A stretch of DNA of 64,000 nt, taken from NCBI GenBank assembly GCA_020846135.1, contig JADLEK010000006.1:1-64000 (forward strand), given 5' to 3'. The notes below the pieces were generated by a model, which was not told the DNA's origin, made no database searches, and worked only from the letters and a program-made list of their open reading frames with translations. Each line of letters begins with the position of its first letter. Positions within the stretch are counted from its first letter, which is position 1. Both the position numbers and the translations under genes were made by a program. This document shows positions 26,372 to 36,098 of this stretch, in pieces. The DNA comes from Gammaproteobacteria bacterium (GTDB lineage Bacteria > Pseudomonadota > Gammaproteobacteria > Competibacterales > Competibacteraceae).

Positions 26372-27130
26372 ATGACCAACACTGCTTTGATCACCGGCGC
26401 TACTTCCGGCTTTGGCGCGGCCTGCGCTCGCCGCTTTGCCCAAGACGGCTGGCGGTTAATCCTCTGTGGCCGCCGCCTGGAACGCCTCAACGCCTTGCGC
26501 GACGAACTGGCCGCACTGGTTCCGGTTCATGCTTTCCCGCTGGATGTCCGCGATGAAGCCGCCGTCAACGCTGCCATCGCCGCTTTGCCCGCCGAGTTTG
26601 CCGAGATTGATCTGCTGCTCAACAACGCCGGTCTGGCGCTGGGACTGGAACCCGCCCACCGCTGCGACATGCAGGACTGGCAGACCATGATCGATACCAA
26701 TATCAAGGGCTTGCTGTACTGCACCCGTGCCTTGTTGCCGGGGATGGTCAAGCGCCAGCGCGGCCATGTCATTAACATCGGTTCGGTGGCTGGCAACTAC
26801 CCGTATCCGGGCGGCAATGTCTACGGCGGCACCAAAGCCTTCGTCAAGCAGTTCTCGCTCAACCTGCGGGCCGACCTGCTGGGAACGCGGGTGCGGGTGA
26901 CCAATATCGAACCGGGGATGGCGGAAACCGAGTTTTCGCTGGTGCGATTCAAGGGCGACGATGGCAAGTCCGCTCAGGTCTACCAGAATGTCCAGCCGTT
27001 GCAGCCGGAAGATGTCGCCGAGACGGTGTTCTGGGCGGCAACCCGCCCGGAACACGTCAACATCAATCGCATTGAGTTAATGCCAGTGTGCCAAGCGTTT
27101 GCGCCATTCGCCGTCCGCCGCGAAGATTGA
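26372..27130 (+). CDS. ydfG: Short-chain dehydrogenase, YdfG-like
   Basis: NADP-dependent oxidoreductase; E. coli YdfG oxidises serine/threonine-type 3-hydroxy acids and reduces malonic semialdehyde. The 252-residue protein has the cofactor loop TGATSGFGAACARRF (about 8-22), NNAGLALG, the catalytic Ser in INIGSVAGNYPYPGG, YGGTKAFVKQF with Tyr and Lys, and the PGMAETEFSLVRFKGD segment characteristic of YdfG. Co-transcribed with hisC and the Nif3-like gene by spacing, without an obvious metabolic link. Confidence 0.9.
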   Translation: MTNTALITGATSGFGAACARRFAQDGWRLILCGRRLERLNALRDELAALVPVHAFPLDVRDEAAVNAAIAALPAEFAEIDLLLNNAGLALGLEPAHRCDMQDWQTMIDTNIKGLLYCTRALLPGMVKRQRGHVINIGSVAGNYPYPGGNVYGGTKAFVKQFSLNLRADLLGTRVRVTNIEPGMAETEFSLVRFKGDDGKSAQVYQNVQPLQPEDVAETVFWAATRPEHVNINRIELMPVCQAFAPFAVRRED

Positions 27131-27137
27131 GCGGCGT

Positions 27138-27587
27138 TCAGCCTTCCACGATTCCCTTCAGGATCACCCCGTCCGCGCCGACGATGCGCAGCCTGGCACC
27201 GGCGGGACAATCCTGGTTGACCGCCACTTTCCAGGTGGAATCATCCACCCGGATTTTGCCATAACCATTAACCACCGGCGCTTCCAGGGTAAACACCCGC
27301 CCGACGTACTGATGACCACGGCGGTTAAGCAGCGAATCCTGGGTTTGGGTTGGATGCCGCCGCAGCCGTAACCGCCAGGCGACGATCGAGCCGACGGACA
27401 GCACCGCGAACAGCAGCACCTGATACGTCCAGGCCATCGGCAGCAGGGTCAGCAGCAAGCCGACCAGCAGCGCCGCAACGCCCATCCACAGGAAGAAAAA
27501 GCCGGGCGCAATGGCTTCAATCGCCATCAGCGCCACGCCCAGCAACCACCAGTTCCAGTAAGCCGGCTCCAGTAGCCACGCAGTCAT
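27138..27587 (-). CDS. NfeD-family membrane protein
   Basis: A 149-residue short NfeD/YbbK-type protein: two to three membrane helices (about 12-75, with [20 protein letters not shown]) followed by a small OB-fold domain (about 85-148, [26 protein letters not shown] in part). These proteins pair with SPFH/stomatin proteins in the membrane. Its ATG overlaps the stop of the upstream SPFH gene by four bases (ATGA), so expression is coupled. It converges with ydfG, with eight bases between the stops. Confidence 0.9.
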   Translation of the reverse strand: MTAWLLEPAYWNWWLLGVALMAIEAIAPGFFFLWMGVAALLVGLLLTLLPMAWTYQVLLFAVLSVGSIVAWRLRLRRHPTQTQDSLLNRRGHQYVGRVFTLEAPVVNGYGKIRVDDSTWKVAVNQDCPAGARLRIVGADGVILKGIVEG

Positions 27588-28516
27588 GAGCGGGTTCCGG
27601 TCTTGCTTAATGCTTCCTGCGCCAGTTCCGCCACCCCGGCCAGGGTCCCCACCAGCCCCGAAACATCCAGTGGCATCAATAGCACCTTCTGATTCGGCGC
27701 TGACGCCAGTCTGGCAATGGCTTCAACGTATTTCTGGGCGACGAAATAGTTGATGGCCTGACCACCGCCTTTGCCAATCGCCTCGGACACCATCAGGGTC
27801 GCTCGGGCCTCGGCCTGGGCCAGTCGCTCGCGGGCTTCGGCATCACGGAACGCCGATTCCTTGCGCCCTTCCGCCTCCAGAATCACCGCCTGCTTTTTAC
27901 CCTCGGCGGCCAGAATCGACCCCTGCCGCTCGCCTTCAGCGGTGAGGATCGTCGCCCGCTTGTCGCGCTCGGCTTTCATCTGCCGGGCCATCGAATCCAC
28001 CAGATCCTTGGGCGGCGAAATGTCCTTGATCTCGATCCGGATCACTTTCAAGCCCCAGGGCGTGGTTGCCTCATCGACCACCATCAGCAGGCGGGCGTTG
28101 ATTTCGTCGCGTTTCGACAGAAGCTCATCCAGATCCATCGACCCCATCACTGTCCGCAGGTTGGTCATGGTCAGGTTGAGAACGGCAAATTCCAGTTGAT
28201 TGACTTCGTATGCGGCCTTGGCAGCATCCAGCACCTGATAGAACACCACGCCATCGACCTGGACAATGGCGTTGTCCTTGGTGATGATTTCCTGCGAAGG
28301 CACATCCAGAACCGTTTCCATCATGTTGATTTTGCGACCAATACGGTCAATGATCGGCACGATGAAATTCAGGCCCGGCGTCATGGTTTCGGTGTAGCGG
28401 CCAAAGCGTTCGATGGTGTATTCCATGCCCTGCGGCACCGACTTGACGCCCAGAAACACCAGAATGATCGCCAGAACGGCCAGTGCGATGACAAATGCGG
28501 AAAAACCTTCCAACAT
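27584..28516 (-). CDS. qmcA: SPFH/Band 7 (stomatin-like) protein, QmcA-like
   Basis: Membrane-anchored scaffold of the stomatin/prohibitin family, thought to organise membrane patches and modulate proteases. The 310-residue protein has one N-terminal membrane helix (about 5-27), the SPFH domain ([23 protein letters not shown] to [19 protein letters not shown]), a helical coiled-coil rich in Ala/Glu/Arg (about 180-240) and a C-terminal [14 protein letters not shown]. The ATG at 28516 has GAGGAG eight bases upstream; a GTG at 28525 is the alternative. It forms a two-gene operon with the NfeD protein downstream. Confidence 0.92.
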   Translation of the reverse strand: MLEGFSAFVIALAVLAIILVFLGVKSVPQGMEYTIERFGRYTETMTPGLNFIVPIIDRIGRKINMMETVLDVPSQEIITKDNAIVQVDGVVFYQVLDAAKAAYEVNQLEFAVLNLTMTNLRTVMGSMDLDELLSKRDEINARLLMVVDEATTPWGLKVIRIEIKDISPPKDLVDSMARQMKAERDKRATILTAEGERQGSILAAEGKKQAVILEAEGRKESAFRDAEARERLAQAEARATLMVSEAIGKGGGQAINYFVAQKYVEAIARLASAPNQKVLLMPLDVSGLVGTLAGVAELAQEALSKTGTRS

Positions 28517-28673
28517 GACTTTCACTCCTCAGTAAATGGCTATGATCAAATGACCCGCGATGTTGAAAGCAGGAGGGTGTCGGGATCAAGTCTAGCGGAG
28601 TGGAACGAAGGATGAAGACTCCGCAGAATGTCATTCAGCGTGTTATGACTGGACGTTCCGCCCCTGTTCGGCC

Positions 28674-29933
28674 TTACTGGAGCCTGTTGACGCCGTCCTC
28701 GATTAAACCGGTCAGATGCTTCTGCAGCCGGTTCCGCAGGGCGTGGAGTTCAGCGAGCTTGATCAGCGTCTCGCGATTCTGGCCCTGGGCGTGGAGTTCC
28801 AGCAACTCCACCGCCAGCAGATGCACCTGCTGGTGCAACGTTGCGATCACCGCCAAGGCGAACTGCCGCATCCCACTGCAAACCAGACTCTCAGCCTCCA
28901 GCCACTGGCCGAAACGGCATTGGCGAGCATCAAGCGGCGGCGGGGCATCGCGCTGGCCCCGGACATGGTTTTCAACTGCGGTTACCCAAGCCCGATGTTC
29001 AACGCCGGCAAAGAGAATCGGCAAGTTGTTACGACTGACTGCCGAACGGGTAGTCCAGCGCGGATCAGGGTGCCAGGCGGCCAGCCAGCCGGGTACGGCG
29101 CGGGCTGGCATGGGCTGGGCGATGCCGTAGCCCTGGGCCAGTTCGCAACCTAATTGCAGCAACATTTCGCCGTGTTCGAGCGCCTCCACCCCCTGAGCGA
29201 TGGCTTGGCGACGGAAGGCGGTCGCCAAATCGAGCATCCCGACCAGGATGGCTGGGCTATCCGGGTCGTCGAGCAAGTCGCGCACAAGGCTCTGGATGAT
29301 CTTCAATCACCGACAGAAACGCCGCTGGGAGCAGGAGACCCTGTTCCGGCTGTTGCCGGCGGATCAGCGCCTCGGCACCGATCACCGTCCCGGTGCGCAG
29401 ATTCACCTTGGGCTGGTAATACAGGACGAATTCCCACTGGGCCAGGGCGCGGCGGATGTATTCCCGGCTTTCATGATGACTACGAATATTGCGATCCTGT
29501 TCGGCGTCAAAAATGTGGTAGCCATTCTTGCAGGCCAGCTTGTGGCCTGATACATGGCCTGGTCGGCCTGGCGTTGCAGTTGATCGGCATCGATCTCTTC
29601 CGCCTGCGGGTAGAACGTGACGCCGAGGTAAACGGGACCGGTTGGGCGGCGGCATCCAGCAAGCGAGTTAGCAACGGACTATTGGCTTCAAGATCGGCCA
29701 GCAGGATGAAACCCAGCAAGAGCGTGCGCAGAACGCCACCAACCGTCCCGCCCAAGGTCAGCAGGCGCGCGAAGGCTTCATTTCTCGGCGCTGACCGTAT
29801 CGTCCAATCGGTGCCGCTGCAATTGCCAGAGCAGCGCCCCCGCGCCACCGACCAGGATCGCCACGATAGCCGCCAGTGGCGGCAACAAGCGCCGCAGCAC
29901 CGGCTTGGGCGCAGTCTCGGTTATGTTAGGCAT
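28674..29933 (-). pseudogene. Wreck of a membrane GGDEF-EAL-CZB signalling gene
   Basis: Fragments in three frames line up as one damaged cyclic-di-GMP gene. From 29933: an intact start with a membrane helix (LPPLAAIVAILVGGAGALLW), then a stop at 29778. Next come the tail of a GGDEF domain (GFILLADLEANSPLLTRLL, then VYLGVTFYPQAEEIDADQLQ in another frame) and DAEQDRNIRSHHES. Then the EAL start (WEFVLYYQPKVNLRTG, EALIRRQQPEQG), a frame break at SVIEDHPE, and a jump to SLVRDLLDDPDSPAIL, which skips about 100 residues of the EAL core. Last comes an intact C-terminal CZB zinc-binding domain (HRAW, CRFGQWL, then a conserved His in LHQQVHLLA). The sensor region, most of GGDEF and the EAL centre are gone, so no enzyme activity is expected. 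A C-terminal piece (28674-29306) is still open. Confidence 0.82.
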
Positions 29934-29967
29934 CGCTGGCGATGGGTAATGTTCCAGTTGCTGAACA

Positions 29968-31404
29968 TCAGCAACCGCTGCGCTCGATGATCAAACCGGT
30001 GCGTGCATTAATCACAACGTGCAAGGGCAGATCATTCGGGGTCCAGGCGACGACTTGCCAATGCGTGTGGCCCTCTTCATCGATATACAGTGAAGCTGAA
30101 TCCGGTTCATTGCCTCCGACATCAACATTCAGTGCGGGCAACGCGGTCGGCAGGATCGTGTCGAGATCAGCTAGCCACGGTCCCAGCCGCAATGGCCGTT
30201 GCATTGACGTAGCGCCGGTTAGCTCAGCCCATTCCGCTTCATCTGTGGCCTGTTCAAATTCCCGGTCGATCGTAGTCACCGCCAGCAAACCGGCGCTCAG
30301 ATCCAGCAGGATGTCAAAGCTGCGAAGCCGACGAATGCGACGCTGCGGCTGATCGCTGCATCCCCAGAAGGAATAGCGGAATTCAATGGGTACGGCCGTT
30401 CCCGTGGCATCGCGCTCCAGTTCCACTGTAACCGCCTCCAGCTCCGCCTTTGGGTCGGTCTGCTTGGCCACACACTGGGCATATTCATAGCCGGCGCATA
30501 GTGTTGCAATCGGCGCGGCTGGTTCCGGCAATGGGCGGCGGTCAACCACAATCGCAACGGCGGCTCCAGTAAAGGCAGCGACCGTGATCCCATGCCCGGC
30601 CAGCAACTGGCGAGAGCGGCGGTCGGCAGCCCGCAAATGCAACCCGGCCAGCGGCCAGGCCTGCTCCCAGACGCCCCGCACCGCACCCCGCCAGCTCAAG
30701 CGGATTTGATCGCCATCTGGCCGTAACCAGCCCTGCGCCAGCAGCGCCTGGATTTCACGCGCGTAGCTGTCACCCAGTAGCCGGGCCGGATCGCGAACCG
30801 CCTGATCGACTTTGACCAGACTCACCTCCTCTGGCAAGGCGGCGACCAGATCGCGGTGCAGAACGCCGAGCGCCCGTGGATCCCAGACGTCTTTTAACTG
30901 CACCCGCGCCAGATAGGTCGGGGCGGGCAGGCTGTAGGGCAGATCAAGATTATTGGTCGCCAATACCCGACCATCGATAAATTCGGTCGAAAACTCAATG
31001 AACTGTCGGGCGGGACGGGCGGCGCCGTTAAACTCGATATAGGCCGCCAGAGCGCCGATGCCCTGCTCCGGTTGCCCTAGCAGCCTCAGCCAGAGCGTTG
31101 CGCCCTGGATCAGTTCGTTGCAGCGGAAATCGCCATAATGGATAAACCCGTCAGCGGCCAGCGTTTCCGCAGCGTCGGTCAAGGCAATCCAGGCCGGATC
31201 AGGCAATTCGGTGTCCGGAAGCGGGATAAATCGTGGTTTTAACGGTTGCCGGACACGCAGCCACGCCAGCGGTGCGCCGACTGAGAGCTGGATCAGCAGA
31301 GCCAAAGGCGCGATCAGCCATTTGATCAGGCGGATCAGCAGCATCAGGGCATAGGAAGGGAGCAGGACCAAAACCCGCAGCAGGGACAGCAGCCGATCAC
31401 GCAT
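29968..31404 (-). CDS. Membrane-anchored protein of unknown function
   Basis: I do not recognise this 478-residue protein. The N-terminus has two hydrophobic stretches with few polar residues (about 5-27 and 29-50), likely anchoring it in the inner membrane. The rest is soluble, with no repeats and several Trp/aromatic strands. The last 45 residues (SASLYIDEEGHTHWQVVAW and VVINARTGLIIERSGC) look like a PepSY-type motif, in which a Trp strand precedes an xxDxxTGxV turn; this is a weak resemblance. It starts 16 bases after the DUF1285 gene stop and is surely co-transcribed with it. The start ATG at 31404 lacks a strong ribosome-binding site. Confidence 0.75.
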   Translation of the reverse strand: MRDRLLSLLRVLVLLPSYALMLLIRLIKWLIAPLALLIQLSVGAPLAWLRVRQPLKPRFIPLPDTELPDPAWIALTDAAETLAADGFIHYGDFRCNELIQGATLWLRLLGQPEQGIGALAAYIEFNGAARPARQFIEFSTEFIDGRVLATNNLDLPYSLPAPTYLARVQLKDVWDPRALGVLHRDLVAALPEEVSLVKVDQAVRDPARLLGDSYAREIQALLAQGWLRPDGDQIRLSWRGAVRGVWEQAWPLAGLHLRAADRRSRQLLAGHGITVAAFTGAAVAIVVDRRPLPEPAAPIATLCAGYEYAQCVAKQTDPKAELEAVTVELERDATGTAVPIEFRYSFWGCSDQPQRRIRRLRSFDILLDLSAGLLAVTTIDREFEQATDEAEWAELTGATSMQRPLRLGPWLADLDTILPTALPALNVDVGGNEPDSASLYIDEEGHTHWQVVAWTPNDLPLHVVINARTGLIIERSGC

Positions 31405-31420
31405 GGGTCAGATTCCGCAG

Positions 31421-32005
31421 TTACTCGTCATTATCGAGATCGAGCCGGCCAAGACTGAAGAACCGGCCCAGACTCCAGACGCCATAGTCGCGTCCTGCCG
31501 GCGTCGAGCGTTCTCCGCCGAGTTCGGCCAGTTCCACAAACACTGCCCGGCTGAGCAGGGCCAGCAACTGGCCGCGAATATGGATATAGGGCGAGGGTTC
31601 GCCATCGGGAGTCTGATAGACGACGGTCAGCGGATGATCAGGACCGGCGATGACGGTATCGCCAAGATTGGTGGTGAAGATCAGGGATTGATCGCGTCCG
31701 GAACCGACAGCATCAACCCGCACTGCCAGAAACGGGGCATCATCGACCTGGATCCGCCATTTTTCAACCGGCGTGACCAGATAATAATGACTGTCGTCGT
31801 CGCGGCGCAGGATCGAGGCAAAGAGTTTCACCAGGGCTTCGCGCTGAATGGGATCGCCGTTGTGCCGCCAAACGCCATCACGGGCAATGTGGAGATCCAT
31901 ATCACCGCTAAACGGCGGATTCCATCGCTCCACGGGCGGCAACGGTCGGTCGATGCCGGTGAACTGAGCTGCCAGGGTGGCAGGGTCGGGGGGAGACTGG
32001 CGCAT
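31421..32005 (-). CDS. DUF1285 family protein
   Basis: A 194-residue soluble protein of the DUF1285 family, function unknown. Family hallmarks are present: VERWNPPFSGDMDLHIARDG (about 25-44), the segment REALVKLFASILRRDDD, YYLVTPVEKWRIQVDDAPF and the strand region FTTNLGDTVIAG. It heads a two-gene minus-strand operon with the membrane protein. A possible regulatory inverted repeat GACTCAT / ATGAGTC (32030-32036 with 32046-32052) sits about 25 bases upstream of the start codon. Confidence 0.85.
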   Translation of the reverse strand: MRQSPPDPATLAAQFTGIDRPLPPVERWNPPFSGDMDLHIARDGVWRHNGDPIQREALVKLFASILRRDDDSHYYLVTPVEKWRIQVDDAPFLAVRVDAVGSGRDQSLIFTTNLGDTVIAGPDHPLTVVYQTPDGEPSPYIHIRGQLLALLSRAVFVELAELGGERSTPAGRDYGVWSLGRFFSLGRLDLDNDE

Positions 32006-32116
32006 GAGGGTTAGAACAACCGGTAGTGGGACTCATTAAGTTATTATGAGTCAGAAACCGGCGATTTGCGCATGATGCGGTTGCTGCTGTTGCTATGAGA
32101 GTCAGGCGTCCAGACA

Positions 32117-32138
32117 ACCGGGGATATCAATCCCCGGT
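32117..32138 (-). terminator. Strong hairpin after the transglycosylase gene
   Basis: ACCGGGGAT (32117-32125) and ATCCCCGGT (32130-32138) form a perfect 9-base stem with a 4-base loop, 24 bases downstream of the stop of the leftward transglycosylase gene. The following bases on that strand (TGTCTGG) are only slightly T-rich, so it is a probable but not classical terminator. Confidence 0.5.
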
Positions 32139-32161
32139 GTTGGCAAAATTCGCGTCCGGCA

Positions 32162-32812
32162 TCAACCTTCGGTGGTTACCCGTTGCAGGTCACGGTAAAT
32201 CCGCATGACCCGTTCGGGGAAGCGGGAGCGCGAGCTGAAACTGCCGTTGTAACCCAGCAATGCCCGGCGCAGGTTGCCGTCATGGTCATCGATGTAATTG
32301 ACCAGAATCCGGGAACCGACATGGATATTTTTCGCCGGATCGAACAGCTGGTGGGAACCACCGATTTCGCTGACCTTGCCGCGGTGCGAACCGGGCATAA
32401 CCTGCATTAGACCCCGTGCGCCGCGTCGGCTGACTGCCCGCTCCTTGAAGGTGGATTCAACGGCGATAATCGCCAGGATTAGTTCCGGCGCAATCTGATG
32501 GCGGGCGCCATTGTCGATAGCCTCACGGACAATCGCGTCAGCCCGATAGCCAGGAACCTGATAGCGGTCCTGGATGTACTGGGAAAGCCGTGCAACTTTC
32601 CGCTGATGGGCGGGGGGGGGTATGGTGGAGTCCATGTTGATGACAGTGTCGGCAGTGTTGGCAATGGCCACCGTCAGGATTTGGGCAGGTTCATCGTTGC
32701 CCGCTTTGGGTGATTGAGCCAGCGTTGCTACGGGCATCAACAGGACTGCCCCCAGCAGGACTGAATTAAGGGTCAAAACCAATTGATCCCTAATGCATCC
32801 CATAAATTCCAT
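32162..32812 (-). CDS. Lytic transglycosylase, SLT domain
   Basis: Cleaves peptidoglycan glycan strands in the periplasm. The 216-residue product has an N-terminal signal-type helix (LVLTLNSVLLGAVLLMPVATLA, as a hydrophobic run at about 10-32) and a C-terminal SLT domain (about 95-210). The catalytic Glu is in AVESTFKERAVSRRGARGLM, followed by QVMPG, NIHVGSRILVNYID and LLGYNG. It lacks the accessory domains of larger Slt/MltC enzymes. The ATG at 32812 is preceded by GGAGG with five-base spacing, decisive against longer starts up to 32944. It is transcribed alone. Confidence 0.88.
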   Translation of the reverse strand: MEFMGCIRDQLVLTLNSVLLGAVLLMPVATLAQSPKAGNDEPAQILTVAIANTADTVINMDSTIPPPAHQRKVARLSQYIQDRYQVPGYRADAIVREAIDNGARHQIAPELILAIIAVESTFKERAVSRRGARGLMQVMPGSHRGKVSEIGGSHQLFDPAKNIHVGSRILVNYIDDHDGNLRRALLGYNGSFSSRSRFPERVMRIYRDLQRVTTEG

Positions 32813-33568
32813 AAAGACCTCCGTCGTATCAGTACGAACAGTTAAGCGCTCGATGGGCCTGATCCCTGGGCGGCGATTCATCATTCCTGGATGAGGCCCG
32901 GATCGCTCCGGTTGCCGCAAGCCCGACCTAAGCAACTCCGGCAAGGGCCTGCCAGCCCGGCTCCGGTGTCGCCTGACGTTCCCGAGTCAGCGCTTCTGTC
33001 TGACTTATGGCAGGGAACATGCTGCAATACAGCACCTACCTATAAGAACACGGAGCGGAAATCATTTGCAAGTACTTAATTGCAAAATAAATCTTTTTGG
33101 GGGAATTGAGCGATGGGTTTTAATCAGTGATCTTTTAAATTTTTTAAATTTAAATCAAATAGTTAAATTAAAAATTTGTTTTTATGGCAAAAAAGTAAAA
33201 AGTTGTTTAAAAACAAAAAATTAAAAAACTTAATCCAATGAAAGCGGAAATTCTTCTCATTCATGGAAAAACCGCAAACAATATCCAGCATCGACTACAG
33301 GTTGCTATAAACATAATTATTTTAAATTCAAATAGTTAATCACTATCAATCAAAAAAACACAACAGATTGAAAAACAACAAGTTATTTAATTATTCCGCA
33401 AGTATGAACCAATAAGGCATTCTACTTGCGGCAACCCAGGGTGTGAGTTGCCAAAAATGACCGGGGAAAGACGCCCTGCCCCATCATGCGGAGTACAATT
33501 CCGACGATAGCGATGGTTTGCGTAAACCATCCCCAACGATCTGAACGGTCTGGCAATGAGGAGTGAAG
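32813..33568. other. AT-rich intergenic island, no gene
   Basis: A 756-base gap. Between about 33050 and 33420 the sequence is strikingly AT-rich (runs of A, T and TTTAAATTT) against the GC-rich surroundings. It contains the 11-mer TCAAATAGTTA twice (33155-33165 and 33328-33338); the same 11-mer occurs in the other AT-rich island at 39154-39164. No open frame with coding character, RNA gene or transposase remnant was seen. Confidence 0.7.
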
Positions 33569-34138
33569 ATGGGTAACCGGCTTTCCAAAATTTATACCCG
33601 CACCGGCGATGCCGGCACCACCGGACTCGGTACTGGTGAACGGGTGGCCAAGGACTGCCTGCGGATTGAAGCGATTGGCGAAGTGGATGAGTTGAATTGC
33701 ACGATTGGCCGGGTGCTGGCGCATGATCTGCGCGAAGCCATGCGAGCCTGCTTACAGAGCGTGCAGCACAAACTCTTTGATTTGGGTGGGGAGTTGAGCA
33801 TTCCAGGCTACCAGGCGGTGCAACCCGGAGATGTTGAGATACTGGAAGCGGCGCTGAACGAGTTCAACGCCAACCTGCCGCCGCTTAAGGAGTTTATTTT
33901 GCCTGGCGGTGGGCGGGCGGCGGCGGATTGCCATATCGCCCGGGCGGTATGTCGCCGCGCCGAACGGCGGGTGGTGTCGCTGGCGCGGGAAGAGGAGGTT
34001 GGCGAGGCAGTGCAGGTCTATCTGAATCGGCTATCGGACTTGCTGTTTGTCCTGTGCCGGATTCTCGCCCGCGACGAGGGCGGCGTCGAAGTGCTGTGGC
34101 GCAACCCGGGGCGGGCAGGTGAAGAGGCTAAAGGCTAA
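33569..34138 (+). CDS. Cob(I)alamin adenosyltransferase, PduO type
   Basis: Transfers adenosyl from ATP to corrinoid cobalt, making coenzyme B12. The 189-residue protein has the PduO-type ATP-binding N-terminus YTRTGDAGTTGLGTGERVAKD (in part), VDELNCTIG, and the C-terminal RAVCRRAERRVVSLA and LNRLSDLLFVLCRILARD. GAGGAG sits five bases before the ATG at 33569, while an earlier GTG at 33563 is inside that site. The gene runs directly into a 7-base tandem repeat whose first units encode its last residues (AKG) and the stop codon, so the natural end may have been replaced by the repeat. Confidence 0.93.
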   Translation: MGNRLSKIYTRTGDAGTTGLGTGERVAKDCLRIEAIGEVDELNCTIGRVLAHDLREAMRACLQSVQHKLFDLGGELSIPGYQAVQPGDVEILEAALNEFNANLPPLKEFILPGGGRAAADCHIARAVCRRAERRVVSLAREEEVGEAVQVYLNRLSDLLFVLCRILARDEGGVEVLWRNPGRAGEEAKG

Positions 34139-34230
34139 AGGCTAAAGGCTAAAGGCTAAAGGCTAAAGGCTAAAGGCTAAAGGCTAAAGGCTAAAGGCTA
34201 AAGGCTAAAGGCTAAAGGCTAAAGGCTAAA
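34126..34230. repeat. Tandem repeat GGCTAAA, 15 exact copies
   Basis: Fifteen uninterrupted copies of the 7-base unit GGCTAAA (105 bases). It starts within the last codons of the adenosyltransferase gene and supplies its TAA stop. As a period of seven is not a multiple of three, copy-number change would keep the stop, since a TAA is met in the first two units. Copies in the opposite orientation (TTTAGCC) occur at 36099-36105, 36156-36162 and 36163-36169. Confidence 0.95.
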
Positions 34231-34298
34231 GGTCGAATCTGGCCTTTAACCTTTCGGTCTTCTTCCGTGTCCTTCCGTGGCTCAAGATCTTCTCTGGC

Positions 34299-36008
34299 TT
34301 ATCCCTCACGCACATACCGTCCCGGCGCCGGATCCAGCGGCGGATAAGCGGCATTGCCCATTGACGGCGGCGCTCCCAATGCTCCGCACCGTTCGCCCAG
34401 CCAGCGGGTCCAGTCGTCCCACCATGAACCGGGCGCTTTTTCAACCCGCTCTCGCCAAGCTTCCGGGTCCTTTGCGTCGGTGGCGTCGCCCACCCAGAAC
34501 CGCCGCTTGGGCGGGGTCACTGGCGGATTGATGATGCCGAGAATGTGGCCGGAAGTCGCCAGCACATACCGCGCTGGGCCGCCGGTCAGCCCACACAGCC
34601 GGAAGGTCTGTTTCCACGGCGCAATATGATCCTGCTCCGCGCCGACCGCATATAACGGCTGGCTGATCGCGCTCAAGTCCAGCCGGCGGCCGCCAATCTC
34701 CAGCCTGCCTGGTTCGATCAGCCGGTTATTCAGATACAACTCCCGCAGGTAAAACTCGTGCATCGCTGCGGGCATCCGGGTCGAATCGCAGTTCCAGAAC
34801 AGCACATCGCTCGGCGGCAAGTCTTCGCCGTATAGGTAGCTGTGGATGACGTAATGCCAGATCAGGCTGTTGGGACGCAGCAGTCGGAAAGCGCCGGCCA
34901 TGTTGGCGCCATCCAGATAGCCCGCTTTGGCCATGCGTTGCCGCAGGAACTCGAAACTGCCTTCGCTGAGAAACACGCCAATCTCGCCCGGATCGCTGAA
35001 ATCAGCCAGCGTGGTAAACGTCGTCCAGTGCGCAACCGGATGAGCGGCCCGGTCGGCAGCGTCCGCGTTCAGCCAGGCCAGCAGCATTGCGACCGCAGTG
35101 CCACCCAGACAATAACCGGTGGCGTGAATCTGTGGGACGCCGCAAATGGCGCGGGCGGCTTCAAAGGCCGGTCGGGCCCCCTTCAACAGGTAGTCATCCA
35201 GCGTCGTCGCCCGCGCTTCAGGACCGGGGTTCTTCCAACTGGTGACAAAGACCGTGAAGCCTTGGCCGACCAGATAGCGAATCAGACTGTTACGCGGACT
35301 CAAGTCCATGATATAGAACTTGTTGATCCACGGTGCGACCAGCACGATGGGGATGGCGTGAACCTGTTCGGTAGCGGGTGAATACTGAATCAGCTCTAGC
35401 AGTTCATTACGCAACACTACCTGGCCGGGAGTGGTCGCCAGATCGCGGCCAACCGTAAATGCATCCGGCTTGACCATCTGCACATCCTTGGCCGCAACGT
35501 CCTCCAGCCAGTGTTGCCAGCCTTGCAGCACGCTCAGCCCCTGACTGACGTGGGCGCGGTTCTGGGCCTCGGGATTGGTCCAGAAAAAGTTGGTCGGAGC
35601 GAGGGCGTCCAGCCATTGCCGAGTCCAGAATCCGGCCCGCCGGCGTTGTTGCGGATCAACGTCTTCGGTTGCGTAAATGGCGTCTTCCAGCCAGCGGCTG
35701 TAGAGCAGGTAGCTTTCCTTGAGATAGGCGAACCACGGTTGATCGGTCCAGGCTTGTTGCTGAAAGCGTTCATCGAACCGGACCGCCGCCACTTCCGGAT
35801 CGCAGGGGGTACCGCAACCGGCGCGGGCCAGACGGCCCTGCACCCGAACGGCGTCCAGCGCCAAATCCTGCAAGGTAGCGGCGAGTCGTTCGGGTTGGCG
35901 CAGCCAGGCTTGTTGCACCGCCAGGCTGGAGCCGAAGATATCGAAGGGGTCGAACGGGGACTGGGGAACAGCAGCAGTCGTTGGTAAAACGGGCGTCGGA
36001 GAGTTCAT
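34299..36008 (-). CDS. phaC: Class I polyhydroxyalkanoate synthase
   Basis: Polymerises 3-hydroxyacyl-CoA (typically 3-hydroxybutyryl-CoA) into storage polyester granules. The 569-residue product fits class I PhaC: PHA-synthase N-terminal domain (about 75-240) with FVTSWKNPGPE, the lipase-like box GYCLGG (298-303) with nucleophile Cys300, the Asp in VGAEQDHIAPW and the His in SGHILGIINPP. The ATG at 36008 has AGGAGG seven bases upstream; a longer frame to 36062 is unlikely. No phaA, phaB, phasin or phaR is adjacent, so monomer supply is encoded elsewhere. Repeat arrays sit on both sides of the gene. Confidence 0.95.
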   Translation of the reverse strand: MNSPTPVLPTTAAVPQSPFDPFDIFGSSLAVQQAWLRQPERLAATLQDLALDAVRVQGRLARAGCGTPCDPEVAAVRFDERFQQQAWTDQPWFAYLKESYLLYSRWLEDAIYATEDVDPQQRRRAGFWTRQWLDALAPTNFFWTNPEAQNRAHVSQGLSVLQGWQHWLEDVAAKDVQMVKPDAFTVGRDLATTPGQVVLRNELLELIQYSPATEQVHAIPIVLVAPWINKFYIMDLSPRNSLIRYLVGQGFTVFVTSWKNPGPEARATTLDDYLLKGARPAFEAARAICGVPQIHATGYCLGGTAVAMLLAWLNADAADRAAHPVAHWTTFTTLADFSDPGEIGVFLSEGSFEFLRQRMAKAGYLDGANMAGAFRLLRPNSLIWHYVIHSYLYGEDLPPSDVLFWNCDSTRMPAAMHEFYLRELYLNNRLIEPGRLEIGGRRLDLSAISQPLYAVGAEQDHIAPWKQTFRLCGLTGGPARYVLATSGHILGIINPPVTPPKRRFWVGDATDAKDPEAWRERVEKAPGSWWDDWTRWLGERCGALGAPPSMGNAAYPPLDPAPGRYVREG

Positions 36009-36098
36009 TTTGATCCTCCTTTGCCACGCGGCCCAAAGGTCGTGGGCGAAGCTGTTTGCCACGGAACAGGCCCATTATAACCCTTTAGGGCCTCAAAC

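Noticed and set aside
34126..34230. The 7-base tandem array as a CRISPR array.
   Set aside because: The units are seven bases with no spacers; no cas genes are nearby.
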